From assembly GCA_946406355.1 (NCBI GenBank), contig CAMJKI010000005.1, positions 1 to 64,000 on the forward strand: a DNA stretch of 64,000 nt, in the 5' to 3' direction. Both the position numbers and the translations under genes were made by a program. Positions within the stretch are counted from its first letter, which is position 1; each line of letters opens with the position of its first letter. Of this stretch, positions 28,271 through 37,245 are shown in pieces. Below the pieces are notes generated by a model. That model worked only from the letters and a program-made list of their open reading frames with translations. It had not been told where the DNA came from and did not search any database. The DNA comes from an uncultured Bacteroidales bacterium (GTDB lineage: Bacteria; Bacteroidota; Bacteroidia; Bacteroidales; UBA932).

Positions 28271-30607
28271 TTAATCGATATTGGGGGTCTCCCAAACCTT
28301 CGTTTCGGTGCAATTCACAAGAGCGCCCAGTCCTCCGCAGGAAAGGCGGAAATCGCCCTTCTCCAGACGCCACTTGCCGTCGGCTCCTACAAAGGCCAGT
28401 TCGCTGGCCGGCACTTCAAAGGTGACGGTTTTGGTTTCGCCGGGCTGCAACGCAATCTTTTCAAAGCCCCGCAGGCGCTTCACATCCGGAATCAGGGAGG
28501 CCACCAGGTCGGAACTGTATAGCAGAACGGCCTCCTTGCCGGCCCGCTCGCCGGTATTGGTCACGTCCACGGATACCTTCAGAACATCGCCAGACTTGAA
28601 GACAGGAGATTCCCGATCGGAGCCGGGAATGACGACATTCAAATTGGAATAAGCGAACGTGGTATAGCTGAGGCCGAAGCCGAAAGGCCACTGGACATCC
28701 ATCACGGCGTCGTAATTGTAGGATCCTTCCATCACCTCGCGATGCTCGGACACCTTGTAATCGTAGGTATGCAGGGCGTTGATATGCTTGCTGTAGGTGA
28801 ACGGCAGCTTGCCGGAGAAGTTCTCGTCGCCGGCGAGGAGGGCAGCCAGGGCGTCGCCGCCGTAGTTGGAAGGCAGCATCACATCCACCACCGCCTTTGC
28901 CAGGGGCTCAATATCGCCGATAATGCGGGGACGGCCCTCGTTCAGTACCAGGATCACGGGTTTTCCCGTTGCCGCCAGGGCACGGACCAGATCTTTCTGG
29001 CCGGCCGACAGGTTCAGGTCGTCCATGTTACCGGGGGTTTCGCAGTAGGAATTCTCTCCCACGCAGCAGATAATGACATCGGCCTTGTAGGCGGCCATGG
29101 CGGCGCGGGTTATTCCGGAAGCATCTTCCTGCTGCCAGTCATCGCCTTCGTACACCACGCCGGGCTCATAGCTAACCTTGGGAAAACGCTGCTGCAGGGC
29201 CTCCAGAATGGTATTGTACTGCGGGACAAACAAGTCGGCATTCCCCTGCCAGGTATAGCTCCAGCCACCGTTGAGGGTACGGAGAGAATTGGCGTTGGGG
29301 CCGCAGACCAGAATACGCTCGCTGCCGGTGAGGGGCAGGATGCCGTCTTCGTTCTTCAGGAGCACTTCGCCCTCTACGGCTGCATCGTAAGACTCCCTGG
29401 CATAACGCTCGCAGGCAAAGTCCGGATACTCATGCTCCCAGGTGGGGTTGTCGAACAGGCCCAGACGCACTTTCAGGCGAAGGATGCGGCGAACGGCGTC
29501 ATCGATACGGGCCATAGGGATTTCACCGGATTCTACCAGCGCCACAATGTCGTTCACGCATTCCGGGTTGTAGGGGTCCATAATCATGTCGATGCCGGCG
29601 TTGATGCCCTGGGCAAGGGCTTCCCGCTTGTCGGCCGCCACATGGTCCCGCTGAAACAGGTTGTCGATATCGGCCCAGTCCGTGACCAGCATGCCGTCCC
29701 AGCCCAGCTGCTCCTTGGCCCAGCCGGTGAGGAGGGTTCTGTTGGCGTGGGTAGGGACGCCGTTGATGGAGGCCGAATTCACCATGGCGGTGAGGGCACC
29801 GGCCTGGAAGCACTCCTTGAACGGACGGAAGTACTTCTCCCGCAGGTCGTTCTCGGCAATGTAGGCCGGGGTGCGGTCCTTTCCGCTGTGGGGTACGCCA
29901 TAACCCATATAGTGCTTGATGCTAACGGCCGCATGCTCCAGGTCGATATGGTTAGGGTCCGTGCCCTGGATGGCCACCGTTTCCGTACGGGCCATTTCGG
30001 CCTGCAGATAGGGATCCTCACCCCAGCTTTCCCAATGGCGCGGCCAGCGCGGGTCACGGCCCAGGTCCATAACCGGAGAGAACACCCACGGCACCTGGGC
30101 GGCGCGGGTTTCATAGGCCATGGCCTCGCCCATCATGCGGGCATAGTCCCGGTTGAAGGTGGCGGCCAGGTTGATTTCCTGCGGAAACAGGGAACCTTCC
30201 AGGAGGTAGGACGCTCCGTGAATCATGTCCAGGCCATAGATGCAGGGAATGCCCAGCACCTCCATGGATTTGTCTTGAATCTGCTTCACCATGTTGGCCG
30301 TATGCTCCCGGGTATGGGCGTAATCGTGCATTACATTCAGGATGGAGCCCACCTTGTACTCGCCGATAATCTTGTCCAGCTTGGCCGGGTCGATGGCCTC
30401 ATGGGTATCGTCTTCCAGCACCATGATGGACAGCTGCACCATCTGGCCGGCCTTCTCCTTCAGGGTCATGTCTTTAAGCACGCTTTCCACTTTGGCCTCC
30501 ACCCCGGCGTCGGTGGCGATGGCCTGGGGCTGATTCCCGTTGTTGCAGGCCGCCACTATCCCTGCAAACAGGGTAACGGAAGCCATTTTCAATAAAAGAG
30601 TATTCAT
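28271..30607 (-). CDS. GH3 beta-glucosidase (BglX-like, secreted lipoprotein)
   Basis: MNTLLLKMASVTLFAGIVAACNNG; MLVTDWADIDNL nucleophile region; FGFGLSYTTFAYSNL; C-terminal FnIII-like SVDVTNTGERAGKEAVLLY. Confidence 0.93.
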   Translation of the reverse strand: MNTLLLKMASVTLFAGIVAACNNGNQPQAIATDAGVEAKVESVLKDMTLKEKAGQMVQLSIMVLEDDTHEAIDPAKLDKIIGEYKVGSILNVMHDYAHTREHTANMVKQIQDKSMEVLGIPCIYGLDMIHGASYLLEGSLFPQEINLAATFNRDYARMMGEAMAYETRAAQVPWVFSPVMDLGRDPRWPRHWESWGEDPYLQAEMARTETVAIQGTDPNHIDLEHAAVSIKHYMGYGVPHSGKDRTPAYIAENDLREKYFRPFKECFQAGALTAMVNSASINGVPTHANRTLLTGWAKEQLGWDGMLVTDWADIDNLFQRDHVAADKREALAQGINAGIDMIMDPYNPECVNDIVALVESGEIPMARIDDAVRRILRLKVRLGLFDNPTWEHEYPDFACERYARESYDAAVEGEVLLKNEDGILPLTGSERILVCGPNANSLRTLNGGWSYTWQGNADLFVPQYNTILEALQQRFPKVSYEPGVVYEGDDWQQEDASGITRAAMAAYKADVIICCVGENSYCETPGNMDDLNLSAGQKDLVRALAATGKPVILVLNEGRPRIIGDIEPLAKAVVDVMLPSNYGGDALAALLAGDENFSGKLPFTYSKHINALHTYDYKVSEHREVMEGSYNYDAVMDVQWPFGFGLSYTTFAYSNLNVVIPGSDRESPVFKSGDVLKVSVDVTNTGERAGKEAVLLYSSDLVASLIPDVKRLRGFEKIALQPGETKTVTFEVPASELAFVGADGKWRLEKGDFRLSCGGLGALVNCTETKVWETPNID
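28604..28636 (-). repeat. Short palindromic repeat in frame within GH3 (VIPGSDRESP type)
   Basis: Minus strand TCGTCATTCCCGGCTCCGATCGGGAATCTCCT; arms ATTCCCG/CGGGAAT; encodes VIPGSDRESP. Confidence 0.65.
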
Positions 30608-30611
30608 ATCA

Positions 30612-33392
30612 TCAATCAATTCTAGCTGTTTCCATTTCACCGGTATAACGGACAGTAACGCTGCCTGCAGCATCCGGATCATAGCCGAAAGGATGCATGG
30701 GGTCGGCCACCACAACGCGGAAGCTGCGTTCCTGCAGCATGCCCGGGAAGGAGCCTTCCCGCTTGCCGATGGTGAGGGTGCGCTCGGCATCGTTCCAATC
30801 CAGGCCGATGGTGGCGAAGGCGCCTTTTTCGTAGCCGTAGGTGAGGCCGTCGTCCTCGTACAGAGTAAAGTGGGCGTCGGCACCGGCGTACACAATCAGG
30901 AGAAGGTTATCGGCCGGTTTCTCGTCGCTCCATTCCATGTCCGGGCCCACGGGGAGGATGCTGCCGGCCCGCACGTACAGCGGCATACGCTCGTAGGGAG
31001 CGTCCACCGTAAGTGTGAGGCCGCCAGGGATATAAGCACCGGAATAGAAGTCGTACCAGCCGCCCTCGGGGAAGTACACCTGGCGGCTGCGGGCCTGGTA
31101 CTCATACACCGGGCAGGGCATCAGGGCCGGGCCGAACATCCACTGGTCGGAGAGGTCACGCACCTGCATATCCTGCGGGAAATCCATCGGCAGGCCGCGC
31201 ATGAGGGTGTAATCCTCGCGGTTCACGGCGCCGGCCAGGGAATACAGGTACGGCATCAGGCGATAACGCAGGCGCATGTACCACAGGATGCTCTCGTAGG
31301 CGGGAGTACCAGCATCGGCAATGTACATGAGCTCCCGACGGGGGAACTGTCCGTGGGTGCGGAACAGCGGAACAAAAGTGCCGAACTGGTGCCAGCGGGT
31401 CTGGAGTTCCTGCCATTCAGGCAGGTTGGCCGGGCTGTAGAATTTGTTCATCACCGAGAATCCGCCGATGTCCATGCCCCAGAACGGGATGCCGCTCATG
31501 GAGAAATCCAGGCCGGCGGCCATCTGCATGCGCATATCGGTCCAGGAAGTGCCGATATCGCCGCTCCAGGTGGCGGTGCTGTAACGCTGCTCGCCGATAA
31601 AACCGCTGCGGGTGAGGAGGAATACGCGCTTGTCGGGTTCCACGCTCCGCTGGCCGTTGTAGATGGCATCGGCGTTCACGATGGAATAGGCGTTGAGGTA
31701 TTCGGTGGAAGGGCCCAGGGCCGTGGGGGTTAGCAGCCACTTGAGGTAGTCCATGGGCAGACAGTCGCGCAGGTTGGGTTCGCTGGCGTCCATCCACCAG
31801 GCGTCAATTTTGCGGTTGTACTTGGTGTACAGGCTTTCGTCTATCTGCCGCCAGAACATCTTGCGACCGCCTTCGGCATAGGCGTCATAGAAGGTCTGTT
31901 CGTGTCCCAGCCAGTCCTGCAGGCCCACATCCTCGGCATGGGTATAGGCATAACCGGCTGCCTTCAGTTCCTTGTAATGGTCGGTATTGGTGTAGAATTT
32001 GGGCCAGACGGAAATCATGAAACGGGCGTTCATGGCGTGAACGGCATCCAGCATTCCTTCCGGGTCCGGGAAACGGGTTTCATCAAACTCGTGGCTTCCC
32101 CACTGGTCCTCTTTCCAATAGTGCCAGTCCTGGACGATGTTATCTACCGGAATGTGGCGACGGCGCATTTCGGCCAGCGTTTCCACCAGCTCCTCCTGGG
32201 TGCTGTAGCGCTCGCGGCTCTGCCAGAATCCCAGTACCCACTTGGGCATAACGGGGGCCTTGCCGGTGAGAGTGCGGTATCCGTGAATTACCTCATCGTA
32301 GCTCTTGCCGGCAATGAAGTAATAGTCGGCCTGGGGCTCGAATTCGCTCCAGAAACTGATGCCGGCCTCTTCCTCCGGGGAAAGCAGTTCCGCTACCCGC
32401 AAGCCAATGTAAGAGACATCGCCGTCCGGTTCCCATTCCACCTTGATGGGGGTTTTAACGCCCTTTTCCAGATGGACGGTGAACTTGTAGCTGTTGGGGT
32501 TCCAGGCCGGACGCCAGCGGCGGCTCATTACCTCCTTCCCGTCCACCAGGGTATGCTGGAAGCCAGCGTAATACTGGATAAAGTGGTAATCGGCCGATTC
32601 CGGGGCCTCCAGATAGCCTTCGTAAACGACGCTTGCGCCAGCCAGGGGGACGGCCGGGAGATTCTTCACGTGGAATTCGGTCTCGTAATACAGGCTGTCT
32701 TCGCGCTGCACCAGGAGTTCTCCCTTGGCCGGCCGGTAGGTGCCGGTGAGGGCACCTTCCACGCCGTCTTTGTCGTATAGCTTGAAGGAAGCACCCAGTT
32801 GCTTATAAGGATACGGATTGCCCCAGCGGCTCAGGGAATAGGCATCGAACATCAGACCGTAGCCCTTGGTGGAGACTACCATCGGCACGCTCACCTTGGT
32901 GTTGTACTGGTACAGTTCCTCGCTGCGGTTCTTGTGGTCGAACTCCCCTGCCTGCTGTTGTCCCAGGCCGTAGAAAGACTCGTCGGGCGTGCTGGAGAAC
33001 TGCGTACGCACGCTGTAGGCCTTCTTTCCTTCCACCTCAATGGGCTCAAAGCTGGAACGGCCTTCGCCGGTGAGCAAGTTCCCTTCGGCATCAAAGAAGT
33101 CCACCGTAGCCGTGGCCTTATTCACCACTACGGTAAGGGCCGATGTTTTTACGGTCACCTTGTTTTCGGCCTTCTGCACCGTAAGAGGCTCTGTATAGGC
33201 CTGCTGCGGCACAACGGCCAGGCTCTTGCGGTCCCGGAACTTTCCGTCCGGAGTCTCCGTCACCCGGATCACCTCCGGCGTAATCACCTCCAGGCGAATG
33301 GTCTTGTCCCCGCAGGGAACGCTTACGGTGCTGTTCTGGCTGCAGGCAAATAGCAGCAGCAAACTCGCCAGAGCGAAAAATCCAACTTTCAT
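30612..33392 (-). CDS. GH31 alpha-glucosidase/alpha-xylosidase with a PA14-like insertion
   Basis: GFWQSRERYSTQEELVETLAEMRRRHIPVDNIVQDWHYW; DAWWMDASEPNL; SGDIGTSWTDMRMQ; GGWYDFYSGAYIPGG. Confidence 0.92.
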   Translation of the reverse strand: MKVGFFALASLLLLFACSQNSTVSVPCGDKTIRLEVITPEVIRVTETPDGKFRDRKSLAVVPQQAYTEPLTVQKAENKVTVKTSALTVVVNKATATVDFFDAEGNLLTGEGRSSFEPIEVEGKKAYSVRTQFSSTPDESFYGLGQQQAGEFDHKNRSEELYQYNTKVSVPMVVSTKGYGLMFDAYSLSRWGNPYPYKQLGASFKLYDKDGVEGALTGTYRPAKGELLVQREDSLYYETEFHVKNLPAVPLAGASVVYEGYLEAPESADYHFIQYYAGFQHTLVDGKEVMSRRWRPAWNPNSYKFTVHLEKGVKTPIKVEWEPDGDVSYIGLRVAELLSPEEEAGISFWSEFEPQADYYFIAGKSYDEVIHGYRTLTGKAPVMPKWVLGFWQSRERYSTQEELVETLAEMRRRHIPVDNIVQDWHYWKEDQWGSHEFDETRFPDPEGMLDAVHAMNARFMISVWPKFYTNTDHYKELKAAGYAYTHAEDVGLQDWLGHEQTFYDAYAEGGRKMFWRQIDESLYTKYNRKIDAWWMDASEPNLRDCLPMDYLKWLLTPTALGPSTEYLNAYSIVNADAIYNGQRSVEPDKRVFLLTRSGFIGEQRYSTATWSGDIGTSWTDMRMQMAAGLDFSMSGIPFWGMDIGGFSVMNKFYSPANLPEWQELQTRWHQFGTFVPLFRTHGQFPRRELMYIADAGTPAYESILWYMRLRYRLMPYLYSLAGAVNREDYTLMRGLPMDFPQDMQVRDLSDQWMFGPALMPCPVYEYQARSRQVYFPEGGWYDFYSGAYIPGGLTLTVDAPYERMPLYVRAGSILPVGPDMEWSDEKPADNLLLIVYAGADAHFTLYEDDGLTYGYEKGAFATIGLDWNDAERTLTIGKREGSFPGMLQERSFRVVVADPMHPFGYDPDAAGSVTVRYTGEMETARID

Positions 33393-33480
33393 AGTGTCAA
33401 TTAATTACGGGTTTCCCGGTGCAATTTTATTTGCACCGGGAAACATTTAAATTACTGTCTATCAGGTTATTGAGTATCTC
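33375..33480 (+). repeat. 106-bp palindromic element, copy F (core hairpin 33411-33444), degenerate arms
   Basis: Perfect core GTTTCCCGGTGCAA-TTTTAT-TTGCACCGGGAAAC; the left end GAAAAATCCAACTT matches copy B GCAGAATGCAACTT at 11/14 in register; TATCAGG at the same offset as copies C and E. Confidence 0.72.
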
Positions 33481-34596
33481 AACGGAGAGGCCGGTGCGGA
33501 GACCGTCCGGGGCGGTGTTCAGGCAGTAATCTACCAGGCGGTCCAGCGTAGAGGTGGCTACGTGCATACGGGTATCGGAGGAGGCATAATAGATAAACAC
33601 CTTGCCGTCCTCATCGGCTATCCAGCCGTTTGCAAAGAGGACGTTCATTACGTCGCCGATGTATTCGGGGCCTTCCGGGGCCATGAAGAAGCCGGCCGGA
33701 TTGGCAATCACGCGGGTAGGGTCGTCCAGGGCCGTCATGTACAGGTACAGCACATAGCGGAGGCCGCTGGCGCAGGCACGTACGCCGTGGGCCAGATGCA
33801 GCCAGCCCTGTGGAGTCTTGATGGGGTGCGGGCCCTCGCCGTTCTTCACTTCCATAATGGTATGGTAGTGCCGGCGGTTGATAATCTTTTCCTCGCCGAC
33901 AACGGCATGCTCCATGCTATCCACCAGCGCCCAGCCGATACCGCCGCCGCTGCCGGTGTCGATAAAACCGTCCTGCGGACGCGTGTACAGGGCATATTTA
34001 CCATCCACGAACTCCGGATGCAACACCACGTTGCGCTGCTGGCTCTTGCTCTGCAGGTCCGGCAGGCGCTCCCAGTTCACCAGGTCTTTGGTGCGGGCTA
34101 TTCCGGCAGCCGCCGTAGCGGCCGACAAATCGCCTTCGGCCGAATGATCCTTGCGCTCTACGCAGAAGATGCCGTAAATCCAGCCGTCTTCGTGCGCGGT
34201 AAGGCGCATGTCATATACATTTGTGGCGGGTTCCCCCCACTCCGGCATGGTAATGGGCCGGGGCCAGAAGGTGAAATGGTCCACGCCGTTGGGGCTTTCG
34301 GCCACGGCAAAGAAGCTCTTCCGGTCGGCGCCTTCCACGCGGGCAACCAGCACATACTTTCCTTTCCATTTGATGGCGCCGGAGTTCAGCACGGCATGGA
34401 TGCCGAAGCGTTCCATCAGATAGGGATTACGTTCTTTGTTAAAATCGTAGCGCCACTCCAGGGGGGCATGTTCGGCCGTAAGCACCGGATTTTCGTACCG
34501 TTCATACACGCCGTTGCCCTCGATGGGAGCGTTGGGCCTTTCAATCAGCCGCTGATGCGCCGTCTGCAGCCAGGCTAATCTTTCACTGTAGTTCAT
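33427..34596 (-). CDS. GH130 4-O-beta-mannosyl-glucose phosphorylase
   Basis: MNYSERLAWLQTAHQRLIERPNAPIEGNGVYERYENPVLTAEHAPLEWRYDFNKERNPYLMERFGIHAVLNSGAIKWKGKYVLVARVEGADRKSFFAVAES. Confidence 0.93.
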   Translation of the reverse strand: MNYSERLAWLQTAHQRLIERPNAPIEGNGVYERYENPVLTAEHAPLEWRYDFNKERNPYLMERFGIHAVLNSGAIKWKGKYVLVARVEGADRKSFFAVAESPNGVDHFTFWPRPITMPEWGEPATNVYDMRLTAHEDGWIYGIFCVERKDHSAEGDLSAATAAAGIARTKDLVNWERLPDLQSKSQQRNVVLHPEFVDGKYALYTRPQDGFIDTGSGGGIGWALVDSMEHAVVGEEKIINRRHYHTIMEVKNGEGPHPIKTPQGWLHLAHGVRACASGLRYVLYLYMTALDDPTRVIANPAGFFMAPEGPEYIGDVMNVLFANGWIADEDGKVFIYYASSDTRMHVATSTLDRLVDYCLNTAPDGLRTGLSVEILNNLIDSNLNVSRCK

Positions 34597-35684
34597 AACA
34601 ACACTATATCTTCCTTTTCACTGAAATTCTTGAAATCTCCAGCGCCCTCGAAGCCCTTCCAGGGGGCATAGAAGTGGCCCGGCTTGTCGTGGGCGTTCCG
34701 CCAGGTGAGCACATAGGAGATGGGGTAATCCTTGATGGCGGGATACAGCACATCGGTCCACCAATTGTGGTCCGGAAGGCCCTCCAGGCCGGTCTCGCTA
34801 AGGCACATCAGCTTATGATGGTCCGTAGCCAGGACGTTGAGGGCCGTGAGCATGCTCTTGACCTGGGTGCCAAAACGCACACCAGCCTCCTCCAGGCCAT
34901 CGGGGCCCACATATTCATAGATATCCGTTCCCAGGATGTCCACAAACTCGTCCCCGGGATAACGGGACATGTATTCTTCCGGCTCGATGGGGCCGTTGGG
35001 CGAATAGCACCAGAGAATGTTGGAAAGTCCGCGTTCCCGGGTGAAATACAGCCAGGTGTGACGGTACAGTTCCTTGTACTGCAGCGCGGAACAGAGCCGG
35101 ACGCCCCACCAGAACCAGCTGCCCAGATTCTCGTGCCAGGGACGGAAAATCACCGGTGTGTCCGGGCCCAGGCTCTCTATGAAATCGGCAGCCCGCTCAA
35201 GCCAGAGCATGAATTCCCCATATTTTTCGCCACCTTTCAAGATGGACGACACCACCTGGTCCGAACTTACGTCCCAGGCATCGCCGCCCGTATAGGGATT
35301 TCGCGGATGCCAGGAAAAAGTGACAATGCCGCCCCTTTCGATATGCTTAAGGGCCGCCTTTCTCATAAGGCCGAAGGGGACGCCGTCCAGATTGCAGGAG
35401 TCGGCCAGCTCTATTCCGCCCAGGTCAAAGCCCAGCACCATGGGATAATGGCCTGTGACATCCTTGACGTCCGAACGCTCCAGAGGGTCGTTTTCCCAGT
35501 CCGTCACCACCCAGGCGTGGCCATACGAAAGGTCGTCCTGGTGGCCATAGGCAATGGCGCCGGTCTCGGCAAAGGAGAACAGGCGGTGGACCAACTGGTC
35601 CTTGGGTGTTTCCATGGGTTTCTGCTTACCAGTGCCGCATGCCGCAAGCATCAGAACGGCAAACAGACAATACAAGTTTTTCAT
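34593..35684 (-). CDS. GH26 beta-mannanase (lipoprotein)
   Basis: Lipobox MLAACGTG; IAYGHQDDLSYGHAW; VIFRPWHENLGSWFWWG; CLSETGLEGLPDHNWW. Confidence 0.93.
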   Translation of the reverse strand: MKNLYCLFAVLMLAACGTGKQKPMETPKDQLVHRLFSFAETGAIAYGHQDDLSYGHAWVVTDWENDPLERSDVKDVTGHYPMVLGFDLGGIELADSCNLDGVPFGLMRKAALKHIERGGIVTFSWHPRNPYTGGDAWDVSSDQVVSSILKGGEKYGEFMLWLERAADFIESLGPDTPVIFRPWHENLGSWFWWGVRLCSALQYKELYRHTWLYFTRERGLSNILWCYSPNGPIEPEEYMSRYPGDEFVDILGTDIYEYVGPDGLEEAGVRFGTQVKSMLTALNVLATDHHKLMCLSETGLEGLPDHNWWTDVLYPAIKDYPISYVLTWRNAHDKPGHFYAPWKGFEGAGDFKNFSEKEDIVLL

Positions 35685-35685
35685 A

Positions 35686-37239
35686 TCAGTTTTTACTGTC
35701 CTTATAAGCCTTTAAGATGGCATCCTTCAGCGTAGGTTTGGTCCACTTGGGGACGGAACGGTCTTCCCCGTCGCTCAGTGCCATCCAGTAGAAGCACGGA
35801 ATATTGTATTTGGCGGCGGTAGAGACATAGCAGGCGGCCTGCTTGGCAAGTTCCGCCTCCACCCGTTTGGAGGTATCGGCCCCGTATTCTCCCAAGACGC
35901 AGGGGATGCCCTTGCTCACCAGATAATTGTTCATGTCTTCTATAATGGACTTCACCTCCTTTTCACAGGAAGCGTCGAATTCGTTCTTGGGCGTTTCCGT
36001 ATCGAAAGCGAAATGGTAGGGAGCATAGCTGTGCACCTCGGCCATAAGATGGTCTTCCACCGTATCTGAAGGAAGGCGGAAAGCATCCAGCGTCTGGGGT
36101 GTGGGGCTTGCGGCATAGGTGTTCAGGATCAGGTTTCTCCTTGCATTGTTCCCACCCGTGGCCCTTACGGTTTCCACAAAAGCGGCATTGTACAGGTTGA
36201 TGGCCTCGTGGGCATCGGCCGATGAATAATTCCACGTCCCCTTGGAGTCCAACATCTCGTTGAAGGACTCGAACACCAGTTTCTGGTCATAGGAGGCAAA
36301 CTCGGTGGCTATCTGCCGCCAAAGCTCCGTGTACCTTTCCCGGACCGAATTATAAACCTTCGTATCGGCCCGAAGCCAGGCGGTTGTGGCAGTCCCCGTG
36401 TCGTGGTGAACGTTAAGAATGCAGTACATCCCCTCATCCAGCACATATCCCACAATCTCCTTCACCCTGGCCATCCAGGTGGGATCCACCGCGTAGCCCG
36501 TCCAAGTAGACATGTCCCAATGGCCCTTGTTGTCGCTTACGGTAACATCAACAGTGCCGATATGCGGATACCAGGTAACCGGAACGCGGATGGCGCCGAA
36601 TCCAGCCTGTTTGAACATGTGGATGAGCTCACGGGTGGTGACAGGCTGGCCCCAGGCGGTTTCATAATCTTCCGTAGTCCGCTTGGAGAAGGCTTCAATC
36701 CACATATTGTTCACATCTCCGCTATTGGCGTCCAGCGTATTGCCCAGGTTCCAACCCACGCCCATATTCTGGGCGCACGCAGCAGCATTCTCCCAACCTT
36801 CCGAATCTACACCCGGCACCATGGGGGAAGGCTGGACTTCCGGCTCGGCCATGGAGAAAGACAAGGTAACGGCAGCCGATCCCTTCTGATTCTCCTTATA
36901 CCCCTGCACCGTTCCTGCCGGAAGGGAAACCGTATAGCTGTTTCCGCGCACCAGGCCCGAAACGGACACCGTAAGGTTTGTTCCATAGGCATTGACTTTG
37001 TCTATGGATGCTCCTCCGGTTATGGTTATGCCACCTTGCGCCTCCTTGGTGCACTTGATATTCTGATCGAAGGTGAAAACAACAGACAGGGTCGCATCCA
37101 CGAATCCATCTGCTCCGTTTTCCGGAGACGTGGAGACAAGGACCGGCGCCGCCGCCTCCTCCGGCTGCGGGTTTTCCTTATTCTCGCAGGAAAAAAAAGC
37201 CAGCGCCAGCATCATAAAAAGACCGAAATATCTTTTCAT
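35686..37239 (-). CDS. GH5 endoglucanase/mannanase with an N-terminal Ig-like domain (lipoprotein)
   Basis: Lipobox ALAFFSCENK; MGVGWNLGNTLDAN; FGAIRVPVTWYPHIG; LVFESFNEMLD; VLGEYGAD. Confidence 0.92.
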   Translation of the reverse strand: MKRYFGLFMMLALAFFSCENKENPQPEEAAAPVLVSTSPENGADGFVDATLSVVFTFDQNIKCTKEAQGGITITGGASIDKVNAYGTNLTVSVSGLVRGNSYTVSLPAGTVQGYKENQKGSAAVTLSFSMAEPEVQPSPMVPGVDSEGWENAAACAQNMGVGWNLGNTLDANSGDVNNMWIEAFSKRTTEDYETAWGQPVTTRELIHMFKQAGFGAIRVPVTWYPHIGTVDVTVSDNKGHWDMSTWTGYAVDPTWMARVKEIVGYVLDEGMYCILNVHHDTGTATTAWLRADTKVYNSVRERYTELWRQIATEFASYDQKLVFESFNEMLDSKGTWNYSSADAHEAINLYNAAFVETVRATGGNNARRNLILNTYAASPTPQTLDAFRLPSDTVEDHLMAEVHSYAPYHFAFDTETPKNEFDASCEKEVKSIIEDMNNYLVSKGIPCVLGEYGADTSKRVEAELAKQAACYVSTAAKYNIPCFYWMALSDGEDRSVPKWTKPTLKDAILKAYKDSKN

Positions 37240-37245
37240 AGTCAG

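Noticed and set aside
28302-28315. GTTTCGGTGCAATT in the GH3 3' end as a seventh repeat copy
   Set aside because: Lacks CCC, has no second arm and no flanking similarity; coding sequence coincidence
4627-33444. Treating the GTTTCCCGGTGCAA palindromes simply as rho-independent terminators
   Set aside because: No adjacent T tract, near-identical sequence at several unrelated loci, and conservation extending over a fixed 106 bp with inverted ends
4591-33480. CRISPR array
   Set aside because: The repeats are kilobases apart, in both orientations, with no regular spacers and no cas genes
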